From Saccharomyces uvarum (Eukaryota; Ascomycota; Saccharomycetes; Saccharomycetales; Saccharomycetaceae): DNA of 64,000 nt. The notes beneath the pieces were generated by a model. It searched no databases and had not been told where the DNA came from. It worked only from the letters and a program-made list of their open reading frames with translations. The first letter of the stretch is position 1; the number at the start of each line of letters is the position of its first letter. The stretch is taken from positions 558,001 through 622,000 of the forward strand of contig OX365938.1 of the NCBI GenBank assembly GCA_947243795.1, given 5' to 3'. The position numbers and the translations under genes are program-made. Positions 18,510 through 30,169 of this stretch are shown piece after piece.

Positions 18510-19550
18510 CTATTTCTTCTGTCTTTTAGTAGATGGTTCGATGTCGGTGGCACTGACAAATTCCTCTTCGTATTCTTGTCCCTCATCAGAATACGACGCT
18601 TCACCTTCGTATTCCTCGTCCACCTCGCCGTCGCCTTCTTCTGCGTTTGCACTTTGGTCGAATTTGGGTTTTAAACCCTTCATCTTCCTTGTTTGTAGTT
18701 GACCCAAATCTTGTTTACCCATGTGGATTCTGCCCAGCTTGTCACCCATGATGTCCATGTCCACATTCTTCTTGGCTCTCATCTCTAATTGTCTAGCTTT
18801 CTTGTGAGCTTCAATGACCATGTCTTGAGTTGGAGTGTGAATTCTGCCGATTTTGAAATCCAAACGAGGCCCAATCTCCACCAATTCAATACGCGGCAAT
18901 CTCTTACCACCTTGGTCGCTCTTATAACTTTTTAATTTGTAAACACGGAATAGAACGTTTGGTAATGGTTCACCGTCTTGGAAGTCACCTTGAATGGTCA
19001 TGGAAATGACATGTTGTAAACCCGCAACATCTTGCAAATCAGTGGTTTCGCCTCTAAAGAAATCCATGAACAAAGATTTAACCTGCTTATAAACTGGATG
19101 TGTATCAAATGCAGCACCTTGGAATGTAAACATTGGCTTTAACCCAACGGTATATGTCAACTTCTTGAAATCAGAGAGCAACTTGAAGTTATCTACAACC
19201 ATCAATTCAATCATGTCGTATACTTTGTAGCCGAACGTACGTACAAATGTCATATTGTTCTTACGTTTTTTGGAACTTGTCATCAAAACCATCAATGAAC
19301 AGTCATTCTTTTCGCTGAAAAACTCCAACGGCGTCATGTCTTCAAACGGATGAACATCATTCTTACGGGTGAACCTCTTCATATCTGGCTTCTTCAAGGC
19401 ACTTAAATCTACCATGATATCATGCAGGCTCTTATTGCAAGTTTGACCTGGAACGAAAAGCGCTTGCTTGACATTCTCTACCAACTTGGCTTCTCTCTTT
19501 ACCAGGGCTCTCTTGGCTCTGGCGTTCTTGGGCTTCACGGTTCTAATCAT
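18510..19550 (-). CDS. RPF2: Ribosome-assembly factor Rpf2 (Brix domain)
   Basis: A 346-residue protein (S. cerevisiae 344). The Brix domain covers about residues 28-235, with MVLMTSSKKRKNNMTFVRTFG and the GRIHTPTQDM segment. The C-terminus is a highly acidic tail ending in a basic KRQKK. Rpf2 with Rrs1 brings 5S rRNA, Rpl5 and Rpl11 into pre-60S particles in the nucleolus. It is essential in yeast. The divergent promoter with NUP133 carries PAC and RRPE motifs, the usual control of ribosome-biogenesis genes. Confidence 0.96.
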   Translation of the reverse strand: MIRTVKPKNARAKRALVKREAKLVENVKQALFVPGQTCNKSLHDIMVDLSALKKPDMKRFTRKNDVHPFEDMTPLEFFSEKNDCSLMVLMTSSKKRKNNMTFVRTFGYKVYDMIELMVVDNFKLLSDFKKLTYTVGLKPMFTFQGAAFDTHPVYKQVKSLFMDFFRGETTDLQDVAGLQHVISMTIQGDFQDGEPLPNVLFRVYKLKSYKSDQGGKRLPRIELVEIGPRLDFKIGRIHTPTQDMVIEAHKKARQLEMRAKKNVDMDIMGDKLGRIHMGKQDLGQLQTRKMKGLKPKFDQSANAEEGDGEVDEEYEGEASYSDEGQEYEEEFVSATDIEPSTKRQKK

Positions 19551-19667
19551 TTCTGTAACTGCTTTCGTATAAATCTCTTCCTACCAACTATTCTGGTTCT
19601 ACTCATCGGTAAATCTGTAGGTATTGTTATAGCATACTAATAATATATGAAAAAATTCGATCCTTAG

Positions 19668-19692
19668 CTCATCGCAAAAAATGAAAAATTTT
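19668..19692 (-). promoter_or_regulatory. PAC and RRPE motifs upstream of RPF2
   Basis: CTCATCGC (19668-19675, the reverse of PAC GCGATGAG) is followed by AAAAATTTT (19684-19692, the RRPE core). The pair lies 120-140 bp upstream of RPF2. PAC binds Dot6/Tod6 and RRPE binds Stb3, which link ribosome biogenesis to growth. Confidence 0.85.
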
Positions 19693-19834
19693 CAATCCGT
19701 CAAACACGATATGCCTTGGAATTCTAAAATCAAAGAGCTAAATAAACCAAACATACACTATTAGACAATAGGGTCTGGAGAAGCTCGAGTATAACACTGC
19801 ATCCAACCGCAGTGAAGTGCATCAGAATAGTGGT

Positions 19835-22800
19835 ATGAGTCAAGAGAGAGTACATCTACGCTTGAGGAAAGAACTTAACGCACCCATTGCGGTCGTTGAG
19901 AATGAATCCCTAGCGCAATTATCATACGAGGAAGAAAGCCAGGCTTCTCTTATGGATATTTCCATGGAGCAGCAACAATTGAGACTACACTCACATTTTG
20001 ATAATTCCAAGGTCTTCACCGAAAATAACAGATATGTCGTCAAAACCCTTCAGTCGCACTACGATAGCGGATTTAGCGAAGATGACGAATTGAATGGATA
20101 TATCGATATGCAAATTGGATACGGGCTAGTCAATGACAACAAGAAAGTCTACATCTGGAACATTCATTCTACTCAAAAGAATACACCCTACATTACTGTG
20201 CCATTTCGTTCCAGTGATAATGATGAAACAGCAATTGTGCCAAGATGCATATTAACATGTCCAGCAACAATGGACGAATCTCCGTTAGCACTGAAGCCCA
20301 ATGATCAGGACGAAACTGGCGGGATCATTATCATCAAGGGTAGTAAGGCGATTTATTATGAAGATATCAATTCCATAAACAACTTGAGCTTCAAGTTATC
20401 TCAAAAATTCTCTCACGAATTAGAACTACCTATCAACACCTCGGATGGCGAGAAATGTGACTTAATCTTAAACTGCGAACCTGCTGGTATAGTCCTTACC
20501 ACAAACATGGGCAGAATTTTTTTCATAACCATTAGGAATTCAATGGGAAAACCTCAATTGAAATTGACTAAACAATTAAATAAACCTTTCAAGTTAGGAA
20601 TTTGGTCTAAAATTTTCAACACGAATAGTTCAGTTGTCTCTTTACACAACGGTCCCATCTTAGGTAAGGGAACCAGATTGGTCTATGTTACTACTAACAA
20701 AGGAAGCTTCCAATCGTGGCAACTATCTGCCACCAATTCTCACCCAACTAAATTGATCGATGTTAGTATTTTCGAAGCGATTTTGGAGTCCCTACAAGAC
20801 TTGTACCCATTTGCTCACGGTACGTTGAAAATATGGAATTCCCACCCATTACAAGATGAAAATGCCCATCTATTCCTATCATCCATTTACGACAGTTCCA
20901 ACAATGAAACGTACTATATTCTCTCTACGATTATCTTCGATTCTACCTCAAACAGTTTTACTATCTTTTCTACTTACAGACTTAACACGTTTATGGACTC
21001 AATCAACGACACAAACTTCAAACCCAAAATATTTATACCGCAGATGGAAAATACCAACGATTCTAATGAAGTTACATCCATTTTGGTAATGTTTCCCAAT
21101 GCTGTAGTTATTACTCAGGTTAATTCCAAATTGGATTCTAGTTATTCTTTAAGAAGAAAATGGGAAGACATTGTTAGTCTTAGAAACGACATCGAGATTA
21201 TTGGCTCTGGTTATGACTCAGGTTCTTTATACATTTTGACCAAGCAAATGGGTGTGCTGCAGATCTTGGTGAAGGAGAATGAGAAAAAAGATTCAAAACC
21301 GGAGGTTGGTTTTGTCAAGTCCCATGTTGACCAAGCGGTCTATTTCTCCAAAATCAATCTGAATCCGATCGATTTTAATTTGCCCTCAGAAATTTCATTA
21401 GATCAAGAATCCATAGAACATGATTTGAAACTAACAAGTGACGAGATTTTCCATTCCAATGGAAAGTACATTCCACCAATGTTAAACACTTTAGAGCAGC
21501 ACCTCTCTGTTCGCAAAGGGTTTTTCCAAAATTTCTTAACTTTTGTTACTAAAAACTTCAACTATAAGATATCCCCCGAACTTAAATTGGATTTAATTGA
21601 GAAATTCGAGATTTTAAATTGCTGTATCAAATTCAATTACATCATGAGACAATCTGATGAATTAAACGAAATATGGGAAAAGGTTTTATCAAACTATAAC
21701 CTAACTCACAATGAAAATTTAACGACTGAAAAAATCGTCATAAATCGTCCCGATAAATTTCCCGTAATTCTAAAACTCTTTTTGAATCATGTTATCTTTG
21801 TTTTGTTTCCATCACATAATCTAAATTTCAAATTGAGTATCAACGAGTTAATTAACTCCTGTTTTTACAGTGGCATACTGGAAGAAGGTGAAAAAGTCCT
21901 AAGATATGAACTTCTGGAACTAGATCCAATGGAAGTTGATACATCAAAGCTACCGTGGTTCATAAATTTCGATTATTTGAACTGTATCAATCAATCCTTC
22001 TTTGACTTTACATTTTCATGTGAAGAAGCAGGAAACTTGGCCTTTTATAGTGAAAATTTGTTAGAGACTGCCAAGATCTTATATTACCAATTCAACCAAT
22101 TCAAAATCTGGATGAACACGCAACCTATCGGATCTGTAAGCGCAAATGAAAACTTCACAAAAATCAATTGTCTTTATGATGACAATCATTTGGATTGGAA
22201 TCATATACTCTGTAAAGCAAACCTAAAAGAACAGTCTATTCAAATAACAGAGTTCTACCAAGATTTACCTGGATTAGTACAGACGTTACAAACTTTGGAC
22301 CAGGATGATCCAACGACCGTGTCCCTATATAAAACGTTTTTCGATGAATTTCCAGAGGCCTTTAGTTTTACTTTATTTGAAAATTTGATTAAACACAAAA
22401 AATTGAATGACTTGATGTTTAGATTCCCACAACAACACGATGATCTGGTAAAGTTTTTTCATCTATCAGGTTCGAAGTACGGTCATGTGGCATGGATCCA
22501 ACAAATTCTAGATGGATCATATGATGACGCATTGAACACTTTGAAAAACGTCACTGTCGATGATTCGCAAAAGGGACAGAATTTAAATGAATGTGAATTA
22601 CATTTGAATGTTGCAAAATTAAGTTCGCTATTGGTCGAAGAAAATAATCTGGATATCAATAGCTTGAGAAATATTCAATATAATCTAGATGCAATTGATG
22701 CTGAAAAGAAGCTTTCAAGCATATTGAAGAAGGGCGAAGTTCAGATATATAAGAAGTTCAAAACTAGCGTGTTCAATGACGTTTTCAACGTACTAGTGGA

Positions 22801-23308
22801 AGAGCTTAAATCAACAAGAATAGTTAGTCTATCGGAACTTATTGAACTATATTCTATGTTCGATGATGAAGAGAGTTTATTCATACCATTAAGGCTACTT
22901 TCTGTCGATGGAGACTTATTAAATTTTGAAATCAGAAAGTTTCTAAATTCCTTGGTTTGGAGAAGAATCATCTTGCTGGATAATAATAAAGAAGAGGATA
23001 AACTGCTTCAGCACATAGTCATGCGTGTGTTTGATGAAGAATTATTCAAAGGCAATGACTTCCCTTTGCCCAGTGTGGATCTCCTATGCGACAAATCGTT
23101 AGTGACCCCAGAGTATATAAACGAAACGTACGGTAAATTTTCCGTTAGTCTAGATTCCATACGTGAAGGAATATATGAAGAAATATCTGAATTAGAATCG
23201 TTGAATTCAGATAACTCACTTGAGATCAAGCTACGCTCAACTATTGGCTCTGTAGCAAAGGAAAAAAAGTACACAATCAATTACGAAACTAACACCGTAG
23301 AATACTAA
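19835..23308 (+). CDS. NUP133: Nucleoporin Nup133 (Nup84/Y-complex)
   Basis: A 1157-residue protein, the same length as S. cerevisiae Nup133, from the ATG at 19835. The few codons upstream in frame begin with GTG and are not supported. The N-terminal half (to about residue 480) is the seven-bladed propeller, and the C-terminal half is an alpha-helical solenoid that contacts Nup84. It is a scaffold subunit of the Y-complex coating the nuclear pore. The N-terminal segment holds DISMEQQQLRLHSHF, a candidate curvature-sensing amphipathic region. The protein is recognisable throughout but clearly diverged from S. cerevisiae, which supports a different species. Confidence 0.96.
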   Translation: MSQERVHLRLRKELNAPIAVVENESLAQLSYEEESQASLMDISMEQQQLRLHSHFDNSKVFTENNRYVVKTLQSHYDSGFSEDDELNGYIDMQIGYGLVNDNKKVYIWNIHSTQKNTPYITVPFRSSDNDETAIVPRCILTCPATMDESPLALKPNDQDETGGIIIIKGSKAIYYEDINSINNLSFKLSQKFSHELELPINTSDGEKCDLILNCEPAGIVLTTNMGRIFFITIRNSMGKPQLKLTKQLNKPFKLGIWSKIFNTNSSVVSLHNGPILGKGTRLVYVTTNKGSFQSWQLSATNSHPTKLIDVSIFEAILESLQDLYPFAHGTLKIWNSHPLQDENAHLFLSSIYDSSNNETYYILSTIIFDSTSNSFTIFSTYRLNTFMDSINDTNFKPKIFIPQMENTNDSNEVTSILVMFPNAVVITQVNSKLDSSYSLRRKWEDIVSLRNDIEIIGSGYDSGSLYILTKQMGVLQILVKENEKKDSKPEVGFVKSHVDQAVYFSKINLNPIDFNLPSEISLDQESIEHDLKLTSDEIFHSNGKYIPPMLNTLEQHLSVRKGFFQNFLTFVTKNFNYKISPELKLDLIEKFEILNCCIKFNYIMRQSDELNEIWEKVLSNYNLTHNENLTTEKIVINRPDKFPVILKLFLNHVIFVLFPSHNLNFKLSINELINSCFYSGILEEGEKVLRYELLELDPMEVDTSKLPWFINFDYLNCINQSFFDFTFSCEEAGNLAFYSENLLETAKILYYQFNQFKIWMNTQPIGSVSANENFTKINCLYDDNHLDWNHILCKANLKEQSIQITEFYQDLPGLVQTLQTLDQDDPTTVSLYKTFFDEFPEAFSFTLFENLIKHKKLNDLMFRFPQQHDDLVKFFHLSGSKYGHVAWIQQILDGSYDDALNTLKNVTVDDSQKGQNLNECELHLNVAKLSSLLVEENNLDINSLRNIQYNLDAIDAEKKLSSILKKGEVQIYKKFKTSVFNDVFNVLVEELKSTRIVSLSELIELYSMFDDEESLFIPLRLLSVDGDLLNFEIRKFLNSLVWRRIILLDNNKEEDKLLQHIVMRVFDEELFKGNDFPLPSVDLLCDKSLVTPEYINETYGKFSVSLDSIREGIYEEISELESLNSDNSLEIKLRSTIGSVAKEKKYTINYETNTVEY

Positions 23309-23419
23309 TTTTTATAATACACTTCTACATATATACACTAAATTTATTGGGAAATAATATGCACATAAATATACTTAACTATTATCGCGAACACCGCCAT
23401 CTTGTAAACTAGCCCATTT

Positions 23420-23809
23420 TCATTCATTACCATCTACTCTGATCCTGACCATAGTTTCAGGTAAGGGTACCAGATCTTCCTCTTCGTCATTGTCGTTTTC
23501 CTCGTGGGATTCTAAATCCTTCTCCCTTTGCTGTTCAGACTCACTTTTCTTAGAATCTTCCCATGGGCCTATCTCATAATCACCTTCCGCGTATTGTAAC
23601 AGCCCCAAACTAGCTTGTGATATATTGTTTATTATGGAGTCCCAATTGTTCATCAGCTGTGCTACTGCTTCTGCATTTGTTCCCATTTCTTTGACTTGCT
23701 CATTCAGCTCGACCAGTTGAAGTTTCAGTCCATCGGTCAGGTTTGTTATCTTCTGTAACGACTGCAGTTCTTTTCGCTTTGTAATTATTTGCTCATCTAT
23801 TGAATCCAT
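23420..23809 (-). CDS. DAD2: DASH/Dam1 complex subunit Dad2
   Basis: A 129-residue protein (S. cerevisiae 133). The N-terminal 85 residues form coiled-coil helices (MDSIDEQIITKRKELQSLQK, then LTDGLKLQLVELNEQVKEMG). The conserved SQASLGLLQYAEGDYE and a C-terminal MVRIRVDGNE mark the family. An acidic Glu/Asp linker lies between. Dad2 is part of the ten-subunit ring that couples kinetochores to microtubules. It converges with NUP133, 111 bp away. Confidence 0.95.
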   Translation of the reverse strand: MDSIDEQIITKRKELQSLQKITNLTDGLKLQLVELNEQVKEMGTNAEAVAQLMNNWDSIINNISQASLGLLQYAEGDYEIGPWEDSKKSESEQQREKDLESHEENDNDEEEDLVPLPETMVRIRVDGNE

Positions 23810-24023
23810 AATTCTTTTTGATCTTTCTTATTTATTTCTAAGCGTTTCTAACAATCTCCAAAAAGTGCTTTCTTGCTTTATAGCTAATCTACAACGTTTC
23901 TTTCTCTGAATATTGCCTTTTTCTTTATTTTCGCGTTATACCAAATTTGAAAACAGAAAAGAAATAATATTACTGTATCAAAATTAAAGACTTACATAAA
24001 ACTTATTCTAATATTCTACAATT

Positions 24024-25859
24024 TTATTCAGATATCTCAGAGATCTTACCGGCTGCAATGGTTCTACCGTCTTTTCTAAGGACAACTCTACTTAAACGGT
24101 CATTTTCACTAGCAGTTAATAGAGGGATCCATCTTTTGACTTCAATTAGCTCTATTTCTACCAGAGCTCTTTGTTTTGAACCCAAATGTCTAACTTTCTT
24201 CTTAGTAACGTTGTTATCTTTGTCAATCAGCGATATCAACCTCTTGATCTTAGCAGGTTGCTCCTTGACACCAATGAAAAGAATAAATGGTGTTCCTGGT
24301 AGTAAGGGTCTATTCATCTCAAATGTGGTTAACTCCAAGATAAAAACTTGTGCCGAATGAAGACATAAATAATCAACTGATGCAGCCAAGTCGCCGTCTT
24401 GAATGTCTTCAGGGTAGGCCTTGCGCAATCTTAAAGTGACAAAATCACCTTTGATAGCAACGTCTGTCTCTTCGTGGTTTGTTGATTGTCCCTGTTGAGA
24501 ACCTATTTGAATTTTATCCACAATGCAACTCTGCTCCGACGGATATATCGTCAAAGACTCACCGGGCTGAATGGAGCCTGATTCCAATTTACCTGAAATC
24601 AAGGCCAATTCGTTGTTTGTTTTCTTTAGTGGGATGATCTCCAATATAGAAAACAAAAATGGATCCTCTTCAGTAGTTTTTTCACTCTCCTTTGAGATTT
24701 TAGATGCGCAATTTTCCAAAGTGGCCATTAAGGTAGGACCATTGTACCACTGTTTTACTTCGTTTGGGTAATCGATTTTATGAACACCTTCACCAGAAAA
24801 TCCGCTGATAGGTACCCAACTGATGCTATCATCACAAAACCCGATATCCACTATATATGGCAATAACTTCGATTTAATTTCCTCGAACCTTTGTTGAGAC
24901 CAATTCACATTATCCATCTTGTTCATAGCGATGATCAAATTCTGGATTCCCAGACTGGATGCCAACAACAAATGCTCCTTTGTTTGCCCATCCAAATCAA
25001 ACCCTCTTTCGAAAGCGTTGGTGTTACAGTCTACACAAAGTATGGCCATATCTGCTTGAGATATCCCCATGATGGCGTTCGGAACAAAGTCTCTGTGACC
25101 TGGTGCATCCACAATGGTGAAGTTTGCCCTTTCGGTGGAGAAATGGGACGTACAAATGGAGACTGTCACACCACGTTCACGTTCTTCATTCGTTTGATCC
25201 ATGATCCACGCAAATTTGAACGATGCCTTACCCAAGGTTTCGCTCTCCTTCTGTAGTTTTCTTAGTTGTGCTTGATTAACAATCTTCAAATCATAAAGAA
25301 GTCTACCCATCAGCGTAGACTTGCCCGCATCAACATGGCCAAGAACCACGAAACTTAAATGGGGCAATGCTGATTGAATGAACGCAGAGATATCTTGAGG
25401 CTTTTTGGGCTTTGTTGGTACCGTGGTCTTGTAGTATCTCTGCACGAGTCTCCCGTCATCGCCTGCATCAGAACCTTTGGGCTCACCCTCTTCTTCTTCT
25501 TCGTTGAGCCATTCTGGAAGCCCTTGGACCGTTAGTTTCGAGATTGATGTGTCATTCAGTTTTTGGGCCACGTTGGCAGTATCATCAGCAGTAACAGTTG
25601 GCTTCTTAGGTGCCTTTTTCTTCTTTAAGGTTCTCTTCAGCTCCACCACCGTGCTTTCGAGATCAAAATCATTATCTAGTAAGGCCATTTTCAGAGAGAG
25701 ATTATCACAGCCATGGTAGTCTCGTAACTCCTCCTTCAAAGGGGGGAACACCTCATTCATCAATTCGTAGTCTTCATCATTCAAATAATCATCGAACTCA
25801 CCTTCATCGTGGAAGTCAGGCAAATCGTCTGCTCCATCGCTGTAGTCGCTGTAAGCCAT
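24024..25859 (-). CDS. HBS1: Ribosome-rescue GTPase Hbs1
   Basis: A 611-residue protein, the S. cerevisiae length. An acidic N-terminal domain with a helical UBA-like piece (about 1-80) and a linker precede the eEF1A-like GTPase. G1 GHVDAGKST is at residues 174-182, G3 DAPGH near 251 and G4 NKMD near 312, followed by two beta-barrels. Hbs1 works with Dom34 to split stalled ribosomes in no-go and non-stop decay. The G motifs look intact. The neighbouring genes are unrelated. Confidence 0.97.
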   Translation of the reverse strand: MAYSDYSDGADDLPDFHDEGEFDDYLNDEDYELMNEVFPPLKEELRDYHGCDNLSLKMALLDNDFDLESTVVELKRTLKKKKAPKKPTVTADDTANVAQKLNDTSISKLTVQGLPEWLNEEEEEGEPKGSDAGDDGRLVQRYYKTTVPTKPKKPQDISAFIQSALPHLSFVVLGHVDAGKSTLMGRLLYDLKIVNQAQLRKLQKESETLGKASFKFAWIMDQTNEERERGVTVSICTSHFSTERANFTIVDAPGHRDFVPNAIMGISQADMAILCVDCNTNAFERGFDLDGQTKEHLLLASSLGIQNLIIAMNKMDNVNWSQQRFEEIKSKLLPYIVDIGFCDDSISWVPISGFSGEGVHKIDYPNEVKQWYNGPTLMATLENCASKISKESEKTTEEDPFLFSILEIIPLKKTNNELALISGKLESGSIQPGESLTIYPSEQSCIVDKIQIGSQQGQSTNHEETDVAIKGDFVTLRLRKAYPEDIQDGDLAASVDYLCLHSAQVFILELTTFEMNRPLLPGTPFILFIGVKEQPAKIKRLISLIDKDNNVTKKKVRHLGSKQRALVEIELIEVKRWIPLLTASENDRLSRVVLRKDGRTIAAGKISEISE

Positions 25860-26064
25860 CTTGTCAGTTCTGTAGTGCTCAACACAGATGTTCTAGCTCC
25901 TCGAAAGCCCTTTTGCACCTTGCTTGAATGGCTTATTGATTAATTTTTATGTAGCAAGCTATGTTGGCAATTATCGGGTGTGTCCGTGCATTGTGATCAG
26001 TATACGAGTACGAATGCTTATAGAGTAATATTTACATGATTATTATTGATCTTTATATAGCATC

Positions 26065-26652
26065 TCACGCCTGGTACCACAACAGCTTTCTGCGTTTACG
26101 GTCCTCTCTGGCCACACACCTCTTGTCCTTCCAGCGTGATTGGATTTCTTGCAGTCTTCTATCCATCTCTTGCGCCCGTTGGCCATTTGGCTTCGAAATC
26201 AACGATACAAATAACGGTGATACGCCAAACTTGGCAGCCAAAACCTTACGTGTGTATTTCAGAGGGTTCTCTTGACGCAATCTCTGGATCTCCTCGACCT
26301 CCTGTGGCCCCAAATGATACGTCTTGCCGTTCACTGTGCTCTTACTTACGAGAACGTTGGGACACTGCTTCGCTGGAGCGACCCGAGCAGGCATCTCAAA
26401 CTCTCTCCGAGGGTCGTTGGTTGGCATGAAGCTACGAGGAACGGTTTCACTGTTGATGGAACCCGTGGCGATGGATTCTGATGGCTGATAATGCATTCCT
26501 GGAGCATCTTTATGTTTTAGATACCCTTTATAGTTGGATGCGCTCTTGGTCTTGTTGTAGATGGACGTCACCTGTGTCTGCGGAAACCCGAACTGTTTCC
26601 ATTGGGAAACAGTGGTATTGAATGATCTGCGCCACACAGTTCTACTGATCAT
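26065..26652 (-). CDS. MRPL20: Mitochondrial ribosomal protein of the large subunit, bL58m (Mrpl20)
   Basis: A 195-residue protein, the same length as S. cerevisiae Mrpl20. The N-terminus [18 protein letters not shown] is Arg/Ser/Thr-rich without acidic residues, a clear mitochondrial presequence. The body is basic and ends in an Arg/Lys-rich helix ([20 protein letters not shown]). It is a fungal-specific component of the mitochondrial large ribosomal subunit. It is divergent from PRP16, with about 170 bp between the starts. Confidence 0.95.
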   Translation of the reverse strand: MISRTVWRRSFNTTVSQWKQFGFPQTQVTSIYNKTKSASNYKGYLKHKDAPGMHYQPSESIATGSINSETVPRSFMPTNDPRREFEMPARVAPAKQCPNVLVSKSTVNGKTYHLGPQEVEEIQRLRQENPLKYTRKVLAAKFGVSPLFVSLISKPNGQRAQEMDRRLQEIQSRWKDKRCVAREDRKRRKLLWYQA

Positions 26653-26820
26653 TATTGGTGCTGTTTTTCTTTGCCTTTGCTGTTACTTGTTATATCTGGA
26701 TAAAAGTATCTCTTTTTGTCCTCTTGTTGGTATTTTTAGTATTAAGTGCGATGAAAAGTGAAAATTCAAGAGATGATGGCTTTCAAAAAGAAGCAAAAGA
26801 GATACAATCAACATACTGGC

Positions 26821-29800
26821 ATGCGTGATTCAGAGTGTCAGGGGAGGATAAGGGAGATATTAAAAGAGTATACATCGAAAGAAGTAACGCCCGGGCTGCT
26901 CTTGACACTGCGAAAGCTGGCGCAAAGAACAAATACTAGTTTAGAACAATTCATTGCCGGTTGCCAAGCCTTGGCAAAGTTCAGCAGCAGTGATGCGGTT
27001 ATCTTTAACGAGCTGAGGGGGCTGCTCAGAGGTAATCCCGAGCAAAATCTGGCAGACACAAAGAAAGCTGTACCTTCTATCAATAAGAGAAAGAAGTTCA
27101 ATATTCAATTGGATTTAGACGATAATGAAGATGACCTGGCTCCTCCTGTTCAAAAAAAACCCATGACTACAAGCACAATGTTCAAGAGGATAGATAAATT
27201 GAGAGCCAAACAATTAAAGCAATACTCTCCTGCCGTAAAGGACTTTCTCTTAACTGATAAATCAGAAATGCAGACACAACAAGATCATATTGAAGTAGGG
27301 GAACACGAACCGTCCCGAAGTGAACTGGTGGAGGAAGACAGAGAATGGTACGATAGTAACGAAGAATACGGGAGTTTGGTGCCGGAATCCCTATCTGGGC
27401 CACTCGAAGAAGTTAAAGAAATACCTTCCACCATCAAGAACAGTGATAATGAAGATGCTTTACGAAACAGCATTCAACTATACCCGGTCCCACTAAAGCA
27501 AAGGATGGAATGGATTCCTCCCTTCTTATCAAAGTTTGCATCTCAAAACAAAGTGTCCAATTCCATAATTATTGGATCCATTTCCGAAACCTCTAATCAA
27601 TCAGCTTCCGTAACAATGGTAAACCCATTCAGGAATCCTGAAAGTGAATTTTCTCTGAATGCCAGAAGAGGCAGTAGGTTGGTTGCCCTAAGAAGGTTAA
27701 ACATGGAGCATGTCCAACAATCTCGAGACAATACTGATGTCTTGAACACTGCGATGGGAGAAGTGCTAGGCTTGGAAAATAGCACTAATGCAAAAGACAA
27801 GAGCCGCTTTCAAGAAAATAGCAATGATTCAGCGGTGTACACTCCATCAAGGGAAGAGATTAAACGCACGAGAGAAGAATTGCCTGTATTCCGCTGCAGG
27901 TCTCAGCTGTTGTCACTCATCAGAGAAAATCAAGTAGTGATAATAATTGGTGAAACCGGTTCAGGTAAAACCACCCAATTAGCTCAATATCTCCATGAAG
28001 ATGGATACTCGAACAACAGAGGAAAATCTATTGTCGTCACCCAACCAAGAAGAGTAGCTGCAATGTCCGTCGCCAAAAGAGTTGCAATGGAAATGCAAGT
28101 CCCATTGGGTAAAGAAGTTGGTTACTCTATTAGATTCGAAGATATGACAGATCCTGAATATACAAAGCTTAAGTTTGTCACAGACGGTATTTTGCTTAGG
28201 GAAACTTTAATGGATGACATGCTAGATAAGTACAGTTGTATTATTATTGATGAAGCTCACGAAAGATCATTGAATACAGACATCCTACTTGGTTTCTTCA
28301 AAGTTTTATTGGCTCGTAGAAGAGATCTAAAACTCATAATTACTTCAGCCACAATGAACGCAAAGAAATTCTCAACCTTTTTCGGAAACGCTCCGCAATT
28401 CACCATTCCTGGAAGAACTTTCCCCGTACAGACTATATATACTTCCAACCCGGTTCAAGATTATGTGGAAGCTGCAGTTTCTCGGGCGGTAAAAATCCAT
28501 CTGGCCAACGATTGTTCAAGTGGTGATATTCTTATCTTCATGACAGGTCAAGAAGATATTGAAACTACATTTGATACTTTGAGAGAAAAGTTCCTACAGG
28601 TATACTCTAAAAAATTTGGTACAGCCAAAATTGAGGAAATTAAGGATATCGAAATCCTACCCATTTATTCAGCATTACCTGCAGATTTGCAGTTCAAGAT
28701 TTTCCAGGATTTGCATGGCACTAAAAGAAAAATTATCATTGCAACTAATATTGCTGAGACTTCACTAACCATTAAAGGTATCAGGTATGTCATTGACTGT
28801 GGGTATTCTAAATTGAAAGTTTACAACCCAAAGATTGGTCTCGATAGTTTGGCAATAACGCCCGTCTCAAAGGCCAACGCTGATCAAAGATCTGGGAGAG
28901 CTGGTAGAACTGGACCAGGCATGGCATATCGATTGTACACTGAAGAGACTTTCCAAGAGGATATGTACATACAGACAATACCCGAGATTCAAAGAACGAA
29001 TTTATCGAATACTCTTTTACTATTGAAATCTTTGAATGTCACTGATGAATTAAGTAAGTTCCCGTTCATTGACAAACCACCTTTACAAACATTTTTATCT
29101 TCATTGTATGAACTGTGGTTCATCGGGGCCATTGACAACAAGGGCCAATTGACTTCCCTAGGGCTGAAAATGGCAAAACTCCCCTTGCAACCCTCCCTTT
29201 CCAAGATCTTATTGATTGCAGTACAAAACGGTTGTAGTGATGAAATGCTAACAATCGTATCCATGCTTTCTGTTCCACAAGTTTTCTATAGGCCTAAGGA
29301 AAGGCAAAAGGAGGCAGATATTGCAAGAAATAAATTTTTCATCGCCAAGTCAGACCATTTAACACTACTAAATGTATTCGTTCAGTGGAGAGCAAATAAC
29401 TTTAGTGCACATTGGTGTAATAAACATTTTGTTCAATACAAATCACTTGTTAGAGCACGGGACATCCGAGACCAACTATCAAGAATCCTAGTATCTCAAA
29501 ACATTCCCGTAGTCTCTTCTGGTAAAGATTGGGATATCATTAAAAAATGCATTTGTTCAGGATTTGCTCATCAAGCAGCTAAAATATCGGGGCTGAGAAA
29601 TTACGTTCATTTGAAGACTGGTGTTGGTGTCCAACTGCATCCCACTAGCGCATTGCATGGATTGGGTGATTTGCCACCTTACGTTGTATACCATGAACTA
29701 TTAATGACCAGTAAAGAATATATTTGTTGTGTTACATCCGTAGATCCATTCTGGTTAATGGAGTACGGTGGGCTACTCTACGACATTAAGCGTGTAAAGG

Positions 29801-30048
29801 ACAATCATGAATCTGAAGCAAAAGGTCTATTTGGCGAACACTACGGAGATGTTGTTGACGTGGCTGAAGATGAAATAGATGTTAATATCAAGAAATATAG
29901 AGCTATGAAGGATGACGTGGTACAAAATCTAATAAAGTCAAATAATCCGAATGAAGGAAATAGTGAACAGAAGCTCCAAAACGAAAATATTACAATCAAG
30001 AAAAGAGATTCAATGAAGCCTTTTAAGAGAAGAAGGCCATTTTTCTGA
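26821..30048 (+). CDS. PRP16: DEAH-box splicing ATPase Prp16
   Basis: A 1075-residue protein from the ATG at 26821 (S. cerevisiae 1071). The helicase core holds Walker A GETGSGKT (residues 377-384), DEAH at 477-480, SAT, and motif [14 protein letters not shown]. It is followed by the winged-helix, ratchet and OB-fold regions of DEAH/RHA proteins. Prp16 acts after the first catalytic step of splicing to remodel the spliceosome and proofread lariat formation. The N-terminus is poorly conserved. Two in-frame ATGs upstream (26773, 26776) would add 16 or 15 residues rich in Lys. I chose 26821 because [16 protein letters not shown] aligns with the known start. Confidence 0.95.
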   Translation: MRDSECQGRIREILKEYTSKEVTPGLLLTLRKLAQRTNTSLEQFIAGCQALAKFSSSDAVIFNELRGLLRGNPEQNLADTKKAVPSINKRKKFNIQLDLDDNEDDLAPPVQKKPMTTSTMFKRIDKLRAKQLKQYSPAVKDFLLTDKSEMQTQQDHIEVGEHEPSRSELVEEDREWYDSNEEYGSLVPESLSGPLEEVKEIPSTIKNSDNEDALRNSIQLYPVPLKQRMEWIPPFLSKFASQNKVSNSIIIGSISETSNQSASVTMVNPFRNPESEFSLNARRGSRLVALRRLNMEHVQQSRDNTDVLNTAMGEVLGLENSTNAKDKSRFQENSNDSAVYTPSREEIKRTREELPVFRCRSQLLSLIRENQVVIIIGETGSGKTTQLAQYLHEDGYSNNRGKSIVVTQPRRVAAMSVAKRVAMEMQVPLGKEVGYSIRFEDMTDPEYTKLKFVTDGILLRETLMDDMLDKYSCIIIDEAHERSLNTDILLGFFKVLLARRRDLKLIITSATMNAKKFSTFFGNAPQFTIPGRTFPVQTIYTSNPVQDYVEAAVSRAVKIHLANDCSSGDILIFMTGQEDIETTFDTLREKFLQVYSKKFGTAKIEEIKDIEILPIYSALPADLQFKIFQDLHGTKRKIIIATNIAETSLTIKGIRYVIDCGYSKLKVYNPKIGLDSLAITPVSKANADQRSGRAGRTGPGMAYRLYTEETFQEDMYIQTIPEIQRTNLSNTLLLLKSLNVTDELSKFPFIDKPPLQTFLSSLYELWFIGAIDNKGQLTSLGLKMAKLPLQPSLSKILLIAVQNGCSDEMLTIVSMLSVPQVFYRPKERQKEADIARNKFFIAKSDHLTLLNVFVQWRANNFSAHWCNKHFVQYKSLVRARDIRDQLSRILVSQNIPVVSSGKDWDIIKKCICSGFAHQAAKISGLRNYVHLKTGVGVQLHPTSALHGLGDLPPYVVYHELLMTSKEYICCVTSVDPFWLMEYGGLLYDIKRVKDNHESEAKGLFGEHYGDVVDVAEDEIDVNIKKYRAMKDDVVQNLIKSNNPNEGNSEQKLQNENITIKKRDSMKPFKRRRPFF

Positions 30049-30169
30049 CTATACAAGAAGATCACGTCAATACGTGAACCACTCGTATTATTTTATAGGT
30101 ACGTACATGCATAAAATAAAACATAATTATTCGTTAAGAAAGGAAAAGAAGGGCATAATTCAAGAGTCC

